Below, in pieces: positions 52,601-63,934 of a stretch of 64,000 nucleotides of DNA. Location of the stretch: NCBI GenBank assembly GCA_003615045.1, contig ML014174.1:30786-94785 (forward strand), read 5' to 3'. The translations under genes were made by a program, and so were the position numbers. This DNA comes from Caulochytrium protostelioides. Its lineage: Eukaryota; Chytridiomycota; Caulochytriomycetes; Caulochytriales; Caulochytriaceae. Positions within the stretch are counted from its first letter, which is position 1; each line of letters starts with the position of its first letter. Below the pieces are notes generated by a model that saw only the letters and a program-made list of their open reading frames with translations, searched no databases and was not told the DNA's origin.

Positions 52601-52978
52601 GCGCAGCCGCTGCGCGTGGCGGCGGCTGGCATTTTCACGGCTGAAACGACCGGCAAGGTCGGGTGCCTGGTCCAGATCCATCTCGCTGAGGTAAGCACGA
52701 CGACACGAGGGCGACGCCAGGAGGATGGCCTGCTTGCATGTCTTCCCCGCCACGGCGTTCTGCGATCAGTGAACGCCCGACGGTGGCTACGAGAGAAACA
52801 TTCAGAAGACTCACGACTTTGTTGCTTGCCTGCTATGCCATGCACGCCGCGTGCCCTCCCCGGCGGGTGTTACGATGGGGTGGAACAGCATACACGCATT
52901 GTGGTGCGCACCACCCAAGCGACAGTCAGCCAAGCGCTGTTGCACTGGATCATGGAAACGCTCCAGGGCCCCTTCTAG
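49635..52978 (+). CDS. APL3: AP-2 complex subunit alpha
   Basis: Large adaptin of the AP-2 clathrin adaptor, which links cargo and PI(4,5)P2 to clathrin at the plasma membrane. Three exons, 49635-49761, 49929-52690 and 52889-52978, with introns of 167 and 198 bases; 992 residues. The N-terminus [14 protein letters not shown]...[11 protein letters not shown] and the splice junction [19 protein letters not shown] match alpha-adaptin closely. The HEAT trunk covers about 1-600, with [20 protein letters not shown] and [10 protein letters not shown] Ser/Ala-rich hinge (about 625-680) leads to the ear domain. The last exon encodes [19 protein letters not shown], equivalent to the RLTVRSSxETVSxxL end of animal alpha. 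The final intron is in frame and has no stop. Confidence 0.94.
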
Positions 52979-53265
52979 CATGGGGTGCGGCCACGCCTCA
53001 CGTTGGCGGCGGTGTGCCCGCGCATGATCCCTTGGATTTGGAAAGAAAAGGTCTGTATGGAATGATAACTAGAAGAGAAGGTGAAGGCGCGAGAGGGATG
53101 AGAGAGATAGAGCAAGAGCAAGAGAACCGAGGAAAGAGAAGGGAAGGGAAAGAAGAGAGAGAGAGAGAGAGCAAGAGCAAGAGAGAGTAGGAGAGAGATT
53201 GCGACCTGCAGAGCCCCGGGCGTCAGCCAGGGAACATCAGAACGCAAGAACAGATCGCGAGGCAT
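52979..53265. repeat. Purine-rich tract between convergent genes
   Basis: The 287-base gap between the 3' ends of AP-2 alpha and importin alpha contains a nearly pure A/G run at about 53073-53190, with GAGAGAGA and AAGAGCAAGAG repeats. In importin transcripts this would be a CU-rich 3' untranslated stretch. Confidence 0.8.
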
Positions 53266-54906
53266 CTACTGGCCAAAGGTGAACCCGCCTTGTGGCATGT
53301 CGACGGCGTCCTTGTGGAAGGCAAACTGGCCCGTGGCGGCGTCGGTGGCGGGACCAACGACATCGGGCGCCATCTCGTCCTCGTCGTCGCTGAAGTACTT
53401 ATCGATGAGGTTGTAAGCCTTGCTGTAGACGTCCTGGTTGTCGCTCATCTGCAGCTTGCCGAGCAGCTCCATCCCGCCGGCGTCTTCGATGAGCGCAGCC
53501 ATGTTGTTGTAGCCGTCGGTGGCGGCCTTCTCCTTCTCGCCGACCTTAAGGATGTTTTCGAGGCCGTCGAGCGCGACGCTAATGACGCGAGCCTCGCCGC
53601 AGCCCAACAGGTCGCAGAGCGGCTTCAGGCAGCCCACCGACACGAGGTAGTGCACCTGCTGGGGCACGAGGAGACCGCCCGACGTCGCATTGGAGATGGC
53701 CCACGCGGCCTCGCGCTTCGTCTTGAAGTCGCCGTTCTGCAGGATGTGCACGAGCTGCGGCACCAGCCCCGCGTCGATGACGGCTTGGATCTGCTCGGCG
53801 TTGCCGGCGGTGATGTTGCTGATGGTCCAGCACGCTTCCTTACGAATGCCCTCTTTCGGCGAGCTCAGCAGCTGCGCCAGTGCGTACAGCGCGTTGCAGT
53901 TCAGGATGGTCTGGGTCTGGACGTCGTCGCCGGTGACGATGTTGCCGACGGACCGGAGCGCCGGCGTCTGAACGGAGTACTCCTCGTACGTCAGCAGCTC
54001 GACGAGGCGGCGGCACATCCCGGACTCGATGACGGCCTGAATCTTGTCGTTGGTGCCGTCGCTCAGATACGAGATGGCCCAGCACGCGTCCGTCAGGATC
54101 TCCTGGTCCTGCGCGTACAACAGCTTCGCCAGCACCGGCAGCGCGGCGCCGATGTGGTTCCAGTCGGGCTGGGGGTTCTTGCCGCGGCAGAAGTTCGACA
54201 GTGTCCAGGTGGCGTTGCGCAGCATCGTCGTCTTGCTGTCGTTGTCGCACAAAATCGCGAGAAGCGGCGGCAGCGCCCCCGAGTTAATGACAAAGTCGCG
54301 GCACGTGGGACTGTCGCCGGCAATGTTACCAAGGGCCCAGACGGCCTGCTCGCGGACATCCGGGGCCTCGGCGCTGAGCAGCTCGACAAACACGGGCACC
54401 GCGCCGCTCTCGATCACAAAGCGCGTCTGCCCGCTGCTGCCGGACGCGATGTTCGTCAGCGCCCACGCAGCCTCGAACTGAAGCTGCGTGTTCGGGCTCC
54501 GCAGGAACTCCACAAACTTGGGAATCGCACCGCTCTCGATCACCTGGTCGATCGGCGGGTTGCGCTCCTTGGACAGCAAGCGGCGGAACTGGTTCGTGGC
54601 CTGGTACTGGCGCTCGATATCGGGCGAGTTGACACCGGCCATCATCTCGGGAATTTGCGCCACCACGGGGACCGGGTCGGACACAACGACGTGGTCGGCG
54701 TCGACCGTCTCGAACGCGTCCTCGCCATCGGAGATTTCGTCCGTCACCGGGGCCATGTTGCGGCGCTTGGCCAGACTGTCCTGGCGCTTCTGCTTGCGGA
54801 TCTCCACCGCGATTTCCTCACGGCGCCGGCGGAGCTCCTCGCTCTTCATGGCGCCGCGGTTTTTGAACTGGTGCACGCGGTGCTCGGGGGCCGCGCGTGC
54901 CGACAT
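53266..54906 (-). CDS. SRP1: Importin subunit alpha (karyopherin alpha)
   Basis: Binds classical nuclear localisation signals and links them to importin beta. Intronless, 546 residues from the ATG at 54906 (yeast Srp1 is 542). Residues 5-55 are the importin-beta-binding domain, including [20 protein letters not shown] and [14 protein letters not shown]. About ten ARM repeats follow, with the WxxxN ligand-contact ladder: [54 protein letters not shown] and [12 protein letters not shown]. The acidic C-terminus ([10 protein letters not shown]) and final FTFGQ suit export by the CAS protein. The frame is open further upstream, but [10 protein letters not shown] is the family-like start. Confidence 0.97.
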   Translation of the reverse strand: MSARAAPEHRVHQFKNRGAMKSEELRRRREEIAVEIRKQKRQDSLAKRRNMAPVTDEISDGEDAFETVDADHVVVSDPVPVVAQIPEMMAGVNSPDIERQYQATNQFRRLLSKERNPPIDQVIESGAIPKFVEFLRSPNTQLQFEAAWALTNIASGSSGQTRFVIESGAVPVFVELLSAEAPDVREQAVWALGNIAGDSPTCRDFVINSGALPPLLAILCDNDSKTTMLRNATWTLSNFCRGKNPQPDWNHIGAALPVLAKLLYAQDQEILTDACWAISYLSDGTNDKIQAVIESGMCRRLVELLTYEEYSVQTPALRSVGNIVTGDDVQTQTILNCNALYALAQLLSSPKEGIRKEACWTISNITAGNAEQIQAVIDAGLVPQLVHILQNGDFKTKREAAWAISNATSGGLLVPQQVHYLVSVGCLKPLCDLLGCGEARVISVALDGLENILKVGEKEKAATDGYNNMAALIEDAGGMELLGKLQMSDNQDVYSKAYNLIDKYFSDDEDEMAPDVVGPATDAATGQFAFHKDAVDMPQGGFTFGQ

Positions 54907-56780
54907 GGTGGCGATCGGGCTAGAATTCACGGCCGAAAAAAAAAACGGGAGCAGGCAAGGGCCGTCCAAGACAAGCATCGAGAATCGAGCGATCCCAAGA
55001 ATATCAAACCCATCCGACAGAGCGCGCAGGCAGCATGATGGATATCAGCATCGCCGTCCATGTGCCAACAGCACGAGACCATTCGGAAAGAAAAACGTGA
55101 AACAAACGGGTGAGTATCGGACGTTGAACATTGCAGTCATGGGACGGCAAGCATCGAGTCCACGTGGGAGAAAGCAACGGCCCGATCACGCTCCCGCGAC
55201 CGTCTTAGGATGGGCACAACGCATCCCCCCGCGAGCAGCGCGATCGGCTATCGTCTGGTCACACGATGCTTTCACACCACCACCCAGGTAGGCTCACACC
55301 GACGGTACTACAGGCGCGCGTTCGCTGAAACAGACTGGTCTAGCGTCGACTTGAGCGCGATGCGATGCGCGCTTAGCGGGTCACGGCTAATTGACCCGCA
55401 TGCGGCGGACGACCATGATTTCCTTGAAGCGGTGCGCGGGGCAGTACGGCCGCCGATGCCGGGCGATAGCAAGACCATGGCCGAGGGTGCTCTGGGCAGC
55501 AGCTTGCACTGGGATGAATCACAGCATACCTCGTGTGGTGAGAAATGGGAAAACGGAGAAGGGTCGGTCCCGAGAAAGAGACGGTATTGTATCGTATTGT
55601 ATCGTATCACGAAAAAGTGGCCGCGAAGAAGACCAGCGGGTAGCACAGGGCGGTCGATAACGGCGACAACGAAACGGTCAAGACGACGGCGACGACGACA
55701 GGCGTACGGCACAGGACGAAGGGTGTTTCAGGACGACGAAGCCGATGTTCTGGCGGCTGTGCAGGAAATCCCCAACACGGCGTGGCGAGCAGCAGCGACG
55801 TCGATATCAGCCAGCGTGATGCCCAGGTGGCGCTGACTCCACGTGAAACCCAACCGGATGCCTGTGGGTGAAACACGCTCATGCCTGCGCGGACCGCGCG
55901 GCTCGCCGGTGGGGCTGAGGGTGCCGTGGCCGATGCCGGCGACGACCACGCGACGCGGCGATGGGCGGTGTGTGTGACGGTCGGCGACGGCGAGCCGAGA
56001 GCGATGCGATGGCGACGGCCACGACGACGGCCACGACGACGGCCACGACGACGGCCACGACGACGGCCACGACGACGGCCACGGAGGACCGCCGTCGCAG
56101 GGGTGTGGCGTAGGGCGCGAGCGAGGCCCTTTCGTCTTCGGCCTCGTCCGCCCCTTTCGCTTGAGAGGGTGCTGAAGTTCTGACGGCCGCAGTCAACAAC
56201 CAAGAAGGCTGGGCGTCGCCGCACCCGTGGGGAACAGCGCTCCGGCCAGCGGTCCTGCAGTGCCAAGCTATCGCGTCGCGGAGACCCGGGATGAACTCGG
56301 AATCCGCCAATCGGGATCTCGTATGGTATCGTTCGCACCAGGTCGCCGACCACAATCATGGCTGGCGGCGGGCAGCGCAGTCGCTCCCGGCATTCGCCCG
56401 TGCCCGTCCACGTTAGGATGCGAAGATCGACCACCTCGACCGGCGTTTCTCTGGAGGCCAACCATCAAAGCAGACATGTCGTGTCGCAGGATGGAATCCA
56501 CTGCCGCGCTTCTGCTTACCGGGATCACAGCGACCTGTGATGCGCTTACATCCGATCCGACCAGGAACGTCTATTGTGGTCAATCGAAGCCTATGCATCA
56601 TCTACCCGGCCCCGACGCCATCCCCAACACCATGACGACGGCGTAAGGAAAAAAATATGTATAAAGAAATCTGAGAAAACTGAGACTCCACCATGATGAC
56701 CACTATGTACAGCGCCTTCGGATATGATGATATCACATCCTATGTTTTTCCGGACGCGTAAATTGTCCGCCAGTTACGAC
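54907..56780. other. Intergenic between importin alpha and G6PD
   Basis: About 1.9 kb: the 5' flank of importin alpha and the 3' flank of G6PD. It contains the 12-base minisatellite at 56013-56084 and a GTATT/GTATC run (55586-55606). The frames on both strands are not gene-like. Confidence 0.5.
56013..56084. repeat. 12-base minisatellite, six copies
   Basis: Six near-perfect copies of CGACGGCCACGA, without spacers, in intergenic DNA. The open frames that cross it are repeat artefacts (Arg-rich or Val-rich). Confidence 0.95.
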
Positions 56781-57718
56781 CTAGATCTTGGGCGGGGTCC
56801 ACTGGTAGCTGGTGGAGCGGAGGAATCCGTGGCGTTCCACAAAGGCGTCGAGGCCGTCGGGCCCGCGCGAGCCGAAGGCGTACTTGGCAGGCTTGATCTC
56901 GCCGCGGTCGATCTGGTGCAGGAGCGGCGTGAAGATGGCCCAGGCGGCCTTCAGCTCGTCGTTGCGGACGAAGTTGGCGTGGTCGCCACGCATCACATCA
57001 AGCAGCAGCGCTTCGTACGCGTCGGGGATCTTGACGTCCGCGTAGCGCGAGTCGTAGTTGAGATCGAGCTCCGTCTCGACAGCCTCCTGCGAGAGCCCCG
57101 GCTTCTTGTTCATGAACTTCATGTACACGGCCTCCTTGGGCTGCACGCGGATGACGAGCTCGTTGCGCGCGGGCGCCTTCTTGCCGTTGGCGCACGGGAA
57201 GATGTTGCCCGCGACGTCCGCGAACTGGACGCGGATCTCGGTCTTGGTCTCGTTGAGGGCTTTGCCGGCGCGCAGGATGAAGGGCACACCCTCCCAGCGC
57301 TCGTTGTGGATGTGGAACGCGGCGGCCGCAAACGTCGGCGTCTGGCTGTCGTTCGGCACGCCGTCGTCGTCCAGGTAGCCCGGCTGCGACTGGCCGTCCA
57401 CCGTGCCGGCGGTGTACTGGCCCAGCAGCACGTCGTCCTGACGCAGCGGCGAGATGGCGCGCAGTACCTTCACCTTCTCGTCGTGGATATCCGACGCGCT
57501 CAGCGACGACGGACGCTCCATCGCAAAGTGGCACAGGATCTGCATCATGTGGTTCTGCATCACGTCGCGCAAGATCCCGAACTCGTCGAAGTAGCCGCCG
57601 CGGCCCTCGGTGCCGAATTTCTCCTTGAACGAGATCTGCACGTTGTGGATGTAGTGGCGGTGCCAGACCGCGCCGAATAGCACGTTCGCGAAGCGCAGCA
57701 CCATCAGGTTCTTGACCA

Positions 57719-57752
<34 letters not shown>

Positions 57753-58650
57753 TTCCTCCTCGCTCCAGTTTTTGGCGAGGTCCTGCGCGAGCGCACGCGA
57801 GCTCTCGCTGTCCTTGCCGAATGGCTTCTCGACCACCAAGCGGTTCTCGGCCTTCGCGTCCTTCAGGTAGCAGTGGGCCTTGATGTTGTTGGCGGCATCG
57901 GTGAAGACGGAGGGCGGAATCGCCATGTAGAAGATGCGCGAGATCTGGCCCGTTTTCTCGTTCTTGGCGATCGCCTTCGCGAGGTTCTTGTACGAGTCGG
58001 CCTCGTCGTACTTGCCCTGCACGTAGCTCAGCAGCCCGACGAACTTCTTGAATGCCGCCTTGTCCTCGTCGGACTCGGCCTTGATCTTCTGCGTCACGCG
58101 CTGGATGAAGTCATCGTGCGCCATCTTGCTGCGGGCGTACCCGATGATCTGGATCTGGGGGGGTAGAAACTCATTTTTGAAGAGACCAAAGAGGGCAGGG
58201 AACGTCTTCTTGTAGGCCAGATCACCCGATGCGCCGAACACTGGTGGTGACAAGCAACGATCGCATAGATTCCATCACCCGTCGCGTGACGGTGCATCAG
58301 GTCGCGGCGGTCGCGGAGGGTCGGAGCGGTGACGGCGGCGGCGACGGTTGGCGGGAGCCATAGCGGTAGGCGAAGAGGATGTCAACATGGGTGGTGTGAG
58401 TGACGGTGACAGGCACGGCGGGATCAGCCGGGGCGGCGGGGTGGGAAGGCGCGAGGCAAAGCGACGTCGACGTGACCGTATGCGCTGCGGAAGGCATCGG
58501 TGACGACGTCCACGTCCACGCGGACCCAGAACGGGCCACGGTGGGCATGGCGGCGGGCGGCCAGGACGGGGGTTCGGCGCGTTCAAGCCGCGTGCCGCAC
58601 TTACCGACGATCGAGCAGAAATCCGAGTCCTTCGGTGAAAAGGGCGCCAT
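56781..58650 (-). CDS. ZWF1: Glucose-6-phosphate 1-dehydrogenase
   Basis: Oxidises glucose 6-phosphate with NADP+, the entry and NADPH-producing step of the oxidative pentose-phosphate pathway; cytosolic. Two exons, 58605-58650 and 56781-58240, joined by a 364-base intron (GTAAGT...ACCAG, phase 1). The splice restores the start of the nucleotide fold: SIVVFGASGDLAYKKTFPAL. 501 residues, the usual fungal length. GASGDLA is the coenzyme motif, and RIDHYLGKE (about residues 180-188) the substrate and catalytic motif. Later hallmarks are QNHMMQILCHFAME and FILRAGKALNE. The 15-residue first exon has no organelle-targeting character. Confidence 0.97.
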
Positions 58651-60171
58651 GGTGAGTTGGGGAAAGCGCAACAGAGAAAAAGAAAAGAGAGTAAGAGCAG
58701 AGCGATGCAAAATCGCGAGAGATCGAGCAAGAAGGAGCTGGCCGATACGTTGACGCCTAAAACCGTCGCCTGTGCCTGATGATCCACTGCTCAACAGGAT
58801 AGAGGAACAACGAAACCCGGCGTAGTCCGACGTGACATCATGCTTCATCCGCACGCGTCCGTGGGGCTGCGAAGCGGTTCCCCGTCTGCCGTGATCGCGC
58901 GCGTGCACGCGGTGCCGAGCACGGCGCTTTTTATCCCATGGGTCGGTCGCCAACAGGTGCGTCTGTCCCTCGCTCTCCTCGTTCGTTCGAGGGCATCCCC
59001 GAGGAACGGCCAGCCGTCGGGAAGAGGTCTCGAGGCGCAACCGACCATCCTGGGTCCCGCCCTCCGTCCTCCCGTGGTGGCAGCGCGACACGGTCCTGAT
59101 GCGAGACGGGCCTGCGCACCGCACCGCCATACGACGCGACGCGACCGTCGTGGCCAGAAGCCCTATGGCGTGGCCATGCTGCCACCACCGCGCGGCAACG
59201 GTCGATCGCACGCGCGGCCACCGCCGGCGCGTCGCCGCACTGCGAGCAGACGGGACCCTCGCGGCCGCCTTCCGCGCTTATCGGCCCCCTGTGGGCGTGC
59301 GAAGGCGAGCCGCCGCCGGCGCGCCGCACCCCGCGGGCCGACGTCGACGACGCCGCCCGCCGAAAACCTGCGAAATCGTCGTCAACGAAATCGTCGTCAA
59401 CGCGGTCGCAGTGGCGGTCGCGGTGGCCACCCCGCCGTCCCGAGAATGACGTGGCGAACGCCGACGGGGCAGCCAGCCCCGGAGCCGCGGGGGTCCACCG
59501 GGCTGGCGGGCTTGGGCACAGACCCGAGATCGATGAGGGCAAGACGGGCGCGCTGGGCAGGATGGACGGGACGGATGGCCCGCACCCATCGCGACGGGCC
59601 ACTTAGGACTGTGCCAGGCACAGCGACACGACGTCGTCCGCCGCTAGGCCCTCCCGTGCTCCCCTGCTGGCCGTGCAGCGGCAGACCGGCGGAACAGAGC
59701 CAGCCGGGCAGCACTCTCCCGCTGAGACCCCACGGGCGCGCTCGCGTCCTGGCGGTGCATTCGATCGCTCATTGGAGGCCCATCGGCCGTCCCAGGCGGT
59801 CGGGAACGTGGCGGATCACGCGATCACGCCGTCTCTCACGCGACGCACCGGTGTGATGGCCGAAGCGTATCGGTATCAGGAGCAGCGGCGGTCGAGGTGC
59901 TTCGCACACGCCTCGATCCCCCTCGGCACGATGGATGCATCGCCGTCACCTCGTGACATCATCATCGACGACGACATCCCCTGTCGGAAACGGAAGACGA
60001 CAAGGGAAGGACTGCTCAACGGGAACACCGACAAACTACACTGATACTATCATACAGAGATCGGGACGGATTCGCCGGTCCGCGCGTTTCCACCCGTCCG
60101 TTACGACCCATCCATTCGTACGAGAACAAGATACAAGGTACAAGGACAACCTCGGCCATCAGGAAAACTGA
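58651..60171. other. Intergenic between G6PD and SGNH hydrolase
   Basis: About 1.5 kb: the 5' flank of G6PD and the 3' flank of the hydrolase. The 58.84-59.86 kb stretch is open in several frames on both strands, with Arg-rich or Pro-rich translations and no motif. A GAAATCGTCGTCAAC direct repeat (two copies) lies near 59370-59400. Confidence 0.5.
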
Positions 60172-61944
60172 TCAGGACTCCAGAATCGGTCGAACCGCCT
60201 TATAGAGCGTATCATCACCTAAGGGACTGAAGTGAATGTTGTCTTTAGTCACCTCCTTCATCCGCTTCAGCCAGACGGGCGTCCGCTCGGCGAGGATGAC
60301 CGGATCCAGCTGGTCGCCATAGGTCGGCGATGTCATCTCGGGCGTAACAGTGATGTTTGTCACTCGCGTCGTATCACTGAGCCACTGGGATCCCATGAGG
60401 ACCGACCACGTATCGATAAGATGGATGTTGGGCGACGACGCGGCCGCGCGGGCCGTCGCGGCGCGATACTTCAGCACCCGGAGTGTCGTCTCGGGTGAGG
60501 CGTCCGCACGCAGGTGGGGCGTCAGCACAGCGACCTGACTCGACGGCCACAGGCTGCGCACCAGATGGATCACCAACCGCATCTGGGCTTCGTACCACGG
60601 CAACGGCACCCCGATCGTGTTTTCGACAAAGTCATTCTGACCCCAGAACAGGGAAACGGCATGGGGGCTCCGGCCAGGCGGCAAAATGTCACGCGCCATC
60701 CGCAACAGCGATCCAGGAGTGTAGACGTTCGTGTTGCTGGACTGGATGCCGCGGTTGCTGATGTCGCGCATGCGGACCTGCGAGGCCGCGAGCTGGCTAA
60801 CCCAACCGCCGGGGGACATCCCGTACTGCGTGATGGAATCGCCAAAGCAGAGGATCGGGTCCAGCCAGCCACGCATCTTCCGGGCAAGAGAGACGTTCGC
60901 CGCCTGGGCCGCCGCGATGGCTGCGGCATCGTCGGCACGATACGTGTCAAACAGCTGCATATCGCCCAGTCGCGCCGCCACATAGGGACCGTCGGTCATC
61001 ATCGCGGTCGGGTTCGCCCGTGCTGGCTTGGCAATGTCGTCCAAATACTGCAGCGCTTTGTAGATGCCGTGGAAGCGGTCGGCCCCGAGATCAACATACA
61101 GCGCCGCGGCCTCGCCTTGCCACACGGCGAGCACAGTCGACGTCAGCAGCTGGGCGCCCTGGTAGCGTCGATGGGGCTCCTGGCCAAACGCCACGCTGGG
61201 GTCGTCGTCCATGCGCAGCGTCGCGTTGTGGACCCACGCGCTGGTGGCGTTGGCCGGGGGAGGAGGCGATTGCAGCAGCGACACGCGACCGAATGGCGAA
61301 TGGGCCTTCATGGCCTGCGTTAATTCGTCGAGATCAACATCGCTGGTGACCGTGATGGCGAGATGATAATCCAGCAGGACGCTCGGACCCATCACGGCAT
61401 CATGCGCGTCCTCGATCTCAGTCACGAGCTGCTCCTGAATCGTTCTGAGCCAAGCGTCGATCGTGTCATTGGCAGACTGGTTCACGTGGGCGCCAAAGGT
61501 ATGCATGTCTTCCATGGCGGTGTAGAGAAGAGCCCGTGCCGTCCAGACCTGGGCATGGCCGTCGGCATCGGACGCGTACATAGATGACCCGCCATCCAGC
61601 GGGCGATGGTCAAAATCAATCACGCGGCGAACGAACGAGGCATCGTCGGCACTGGGCTCGACCAGAAATAGCTTCATGTAGGGGGTGAGGGGAACCGTCT
61701 GCTCCACATAGGAGTTCATGAGCGAGCCGAGGTTGAAGACCGCCATACACCCCGACGACGACGACGACGAGAAGAGCGTGAAACTCAAGCACAATGTGGC
61801 GACCAGCGAGATGGCAAACACCACGATCACCATTCGAACAGTGCGGGACAAGATCGGCCAGCGTCGGTTCGACGAGACCGCTTCAGTCAAATAGTGATGG
61901 GGCAACACCCCCTTGGGGTGCTCCACCCCTGACCGAATCAGCAT
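60172..61944 (-). CDS. Membrane-anchored SGNH/GDSL hydrolase
   Basis: 590 residues from the ATG at 61944, intronless. A basic N-terminus (SNRRWPILSRTVR) precedes one membrane span at about 38-58 (MVIVVFAISLVATLCLSF), followed by a Ser run, suggesting a type II protein with the catalytic part in the lumen or outside. Several NxS/T sites (NQS, NAT, NVS) agree. Residues ~80-350 form a large unrecognised extracellular region. The hydrolase domain is C-terminal: block I CFGDSITQYG (about 366, nucleophile Ser), then NRGIQSSNTN, FWGQNDFVEN, and block V DNIHFSPLGD (about 568, Asp/His). These match the IAH1-like esterase family. The substrate is unknown. The frame is open upstream without an ATG. Confidence 0.85.
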   Translation of the reverse strand: MLIRSGVEHPKGVLPHHYLTEAVSSNRRWPILSRTVRMVIVVFAISLVATLCLSFTLFSSSSSSGCMAVFNLGSLMNSYVEQTVPLTPYMKLFLVEPSADDASFVRRVIDFDHRPLDGGSSMYASDADGHAQVWTARALLYTAMEDMHTFGAHVNQSANDTIDAWLRTIQEQLVTEIEDAHDAVMGPSVLLDYHLAITVTSDVDLDELTQAMKAHSPFGRVSLLQSPPPPANATSAWVHNATLRMDDDPSVAFGQEPHRRYQGAQLLTSTVLAVWQGEAAALYVDLGADRFHGIYKALQYLDDIAKPARANPTAMMTDGPYVAARLGDMQLFDTYRADDAAAIAAAQAANVSLARKMRGWLDPILCFGDSITQYGMSPGGWVSQLAASQVRMRDISNRGIQSSNTNVYTPGSLLRMARDILPPGRSPHAVSLFWGQNDFVENTIGVPLPWYEAQMRLVIHLVRSLWPSSQVAVLTPHLRADASPETTLRVLKYRAATARAAASSPNIHLIDTWSVLMGSQWLSDTTRVTNITVTPEMTSPTYGDQLDPVILAERTPVWLKRMKEVTKDNIHFSPLGDDTLYKAVRPILES

Positions 61945-63367
61945 GGCTCGCTTATGAGAGTGGGCATCCAGTGGCAAGTGGAGGGCAGGCACGGCAGGCG
62001 TCAACGACGGCAGAGATGTCGCAGCCCTCGATCCAGCGAGAGCTTGGTTCGGCAGCGCACCGTCGAGGGGGGAGGACCTAATGGTATGAGAATGTGGCCT
62101 TAGGCATGGCTTTCGCCATGCGATTATAGATATCACTCGGATAGGCTAACCGATGCCCTGCCGGGCCGGCTTTATACTATCGCATCTTGGTTCCATTGAT
62201 GTTTGCAGCGCGCATATAGGGATATTCCAAACACAATGTGAAAGTAGCAGCCGCTTCGAGAACGACTTCGAAACCGTTGCTCGACGGGCCTTCAAAGCGA
62301 AGGCCTCAGTGCAAACAAAAATTATGTAGGCGCGCGGTCATAGCAACACGCACTCCGCTGTCCGAGGGGTTACACGCGTATGGTCGTGTGAAGGCGCGGC
62401 CCGACATAACTCAAAAGGCGCCCTAACAAAGCGGCGGAGGCCCGGAACGGGGGGTGTTGCCGACGCGATGGGCTCGTTGCATCGCAATCAGGCTTTGGTA
62501 AACCCTTCATCACGGTTGAAGCCGTGAGGCCCACAAGCATGCACTCTCCAGCGAGTTTAACCTCCGTCCGGGGGCCCCATTCGCGCCCCCCTGCGAAAAG
62601 AAAAATGGATATACAGTCACCATGGCGTTTGAAAGTCGACCATTGAGGGCCACCGCCGGAATGTTTCAGCACTTCTGTATCGAGCAGCATGGAGGCGAAG
62701 GACGGTCACCGCGGTAAGGCGACACGGAGCAAGGTCCGATCACATTCGGCTGACCCCCGACTTCTTCCGGACCACAGGATTTTGGCTTCTCAAGAGTGAC
62801 TTCTCCGGCGTTAGTGGTGCCTACGATGACGTCGCACGATCCCTATTATCCCTTGTTGGCGTCGTGCCCTTCCTTTGCAATGCGGGGGCTGGAGCGCGGC
62901 CGTTGGGCTGGGTTCGGGCCGACCTAACGCAGATCAATCTGAAAAATGGGAAGCGACGACGCGACGATTCAGCGTGAGATGCATAACAATACTTGGAAAC
63001 GCGCCGCAGCGTGCCTGCGCTCGAAAAGATAAAATGGAAAGAAGGAATTACGACGATGCCGGTGCGCGGGCATTGAATTGGGGAGGCTCGTTGCCGCGAT
63101 CAACTCCGCCCAGGCCAGGCGCGACGCGTGTCACATCGGAAGGAAGCAGGCTCTGCTGGCACATATATGACGATGAAGCGCCCGCGTTCTCAGTCGCGAC
63201 GTCAACCTGCCACAGCGCACCCATTCCGACAGATGCGTGCGAAAGATCGATTAGGTCATAGGCCATATTAGGTCAGAATAATCAAAAATATATACAGTAC
63301 ATATCAAGAAAGGCCCAGAGGAAGAGGGTGGATATTAATGATGGCTGAATGTGGTCCCTTCCCCGAC
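61945..63367. other. Intergenic between SGNH hydrolase and small HSP
   Basis: About 1.4 kb with lower GC than the genes. A motif shared with 6415-6433 lies at 62135-62154. A stretch at 62828-62850 (GTCGCACGATCCCTAT) resembles DNA near 17745 at the edge of the Fanzor relic. There is an open minus-strand frame at 62370-62690 without a known domain. It may contain old mobile-element DNA, but this is not demonstrated. Confidence 0.4.
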
Positions 63368-63934
63368 TTAGCGGATGGTAATGCGCGACGTTGTCTTCTG
63401 GACCAGCTTCGGGATCGTCAGCGTCAGGACACCGTTCTCCATCGACGCGCTGGCCTTCTCGACGTCCATCGGGTCCTGGAAAGCAAACGTGCGCGAGAAG
63501 CCCGTGTAGTCGGGACGCTCGCGGTACAGTCGCGTCCACGACGTCTTGGACTCGACATCATTGCCCTTCTTGTCGGTCGAGACCGCTTGCTCGGAAGGCT
63601 TGTCATCTTCTTCAATGTGGTTGACCTCGTCGTCGTCGTTCTTGGCCGAGGCGTCAGAGGACCCGGCATAGCCTACGTTGAGCTGGTTACGAGCCGAGTC
63701 AAAGTCGATAGCGACCTGGTCGCGCGTCAGGCCTGGCAGGTTGATGAGCAGCGTGACCTGCTCGTTGGTCTCGGTGACGTCGACCGCCGGCTGGTCAGCC
63801 AAACGGCGGTGTTCGGGCTTGCTGTTGCGGCCGTTCGAGCGTGCCGACTTGGTCAGCTGCTGGCGGGGGTGCTCCTGCGACGCCGAAAGCATGGCGTCCA
63901 GAAGGTTGAAGGGCGTCATGGCGTTGTAGAACAT
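63368..63934 (-). CDS. Small heat-shock protein (HSP20/alpha-crystallin family)
   Basis: ATP-independent chaperone that holds unfolding proteins. Intronless, 188 residues from the ATG at 63934. Residues 1-45 are a variable N-terminus (MFYNAMTPFNLLDAMLSA). The alpha-crystallin domain begins at PAVDVTETNEQVTLLINLPG and runs to the end. It contains an acidic insertion of about 40 residues (NDDDEVNHIEEDDK) in the loop between strands, as in several fungal HSP20 proteins, then RERPDYTGFSRTFAF and the signature ENGVLTLTIPKL. The C-terminal ITIR may serve as the IxI-type oligomer tail. Only 66 bases of upstream DNA are visible, so heat-shock elements cannot be judged. Confidence 0.95.
   Translation of the reverse strand: MFYNAMTPFNLLDAMLSASQEHPRQQLTKSARSNGRNSKPEHRRLADQPAVDVTETNEQVTLLINLPGLTRDQVAIDFDSARNQLNVGYAGSSDASAKNDDDEVNHIEEDDKPSEQAVSTDKKGNDVESKTSWTRLYRERPDYTGFSRTFAFQDPMDVEKASASMENGVLTLTIPKLVQKTTSRITIR

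Noticed and set aside
50810-52753. 647-codon minus-strand frame across AP-2 alpha
   Set aside because: Antisense shadow; the plus strand encodes AP-2 alpha throughout.
53290-55038. 582-codon plus-strand frame across importin alpha
   Set aside because: Antisense shadow of an intact importin alpha; composition is the mirror of the ARM repeats.
58840-59856. 338-codon plus-strand frame between G6PD and the SGNH hydrolase
   Set aside because: Open by composition only; several other frames on both strands are equally open.
62370-62690. Possible mobile-element frame on the minus strand
   Set aside because: Short, no recognisable domain, and no second copy in the window; left as unassigned.
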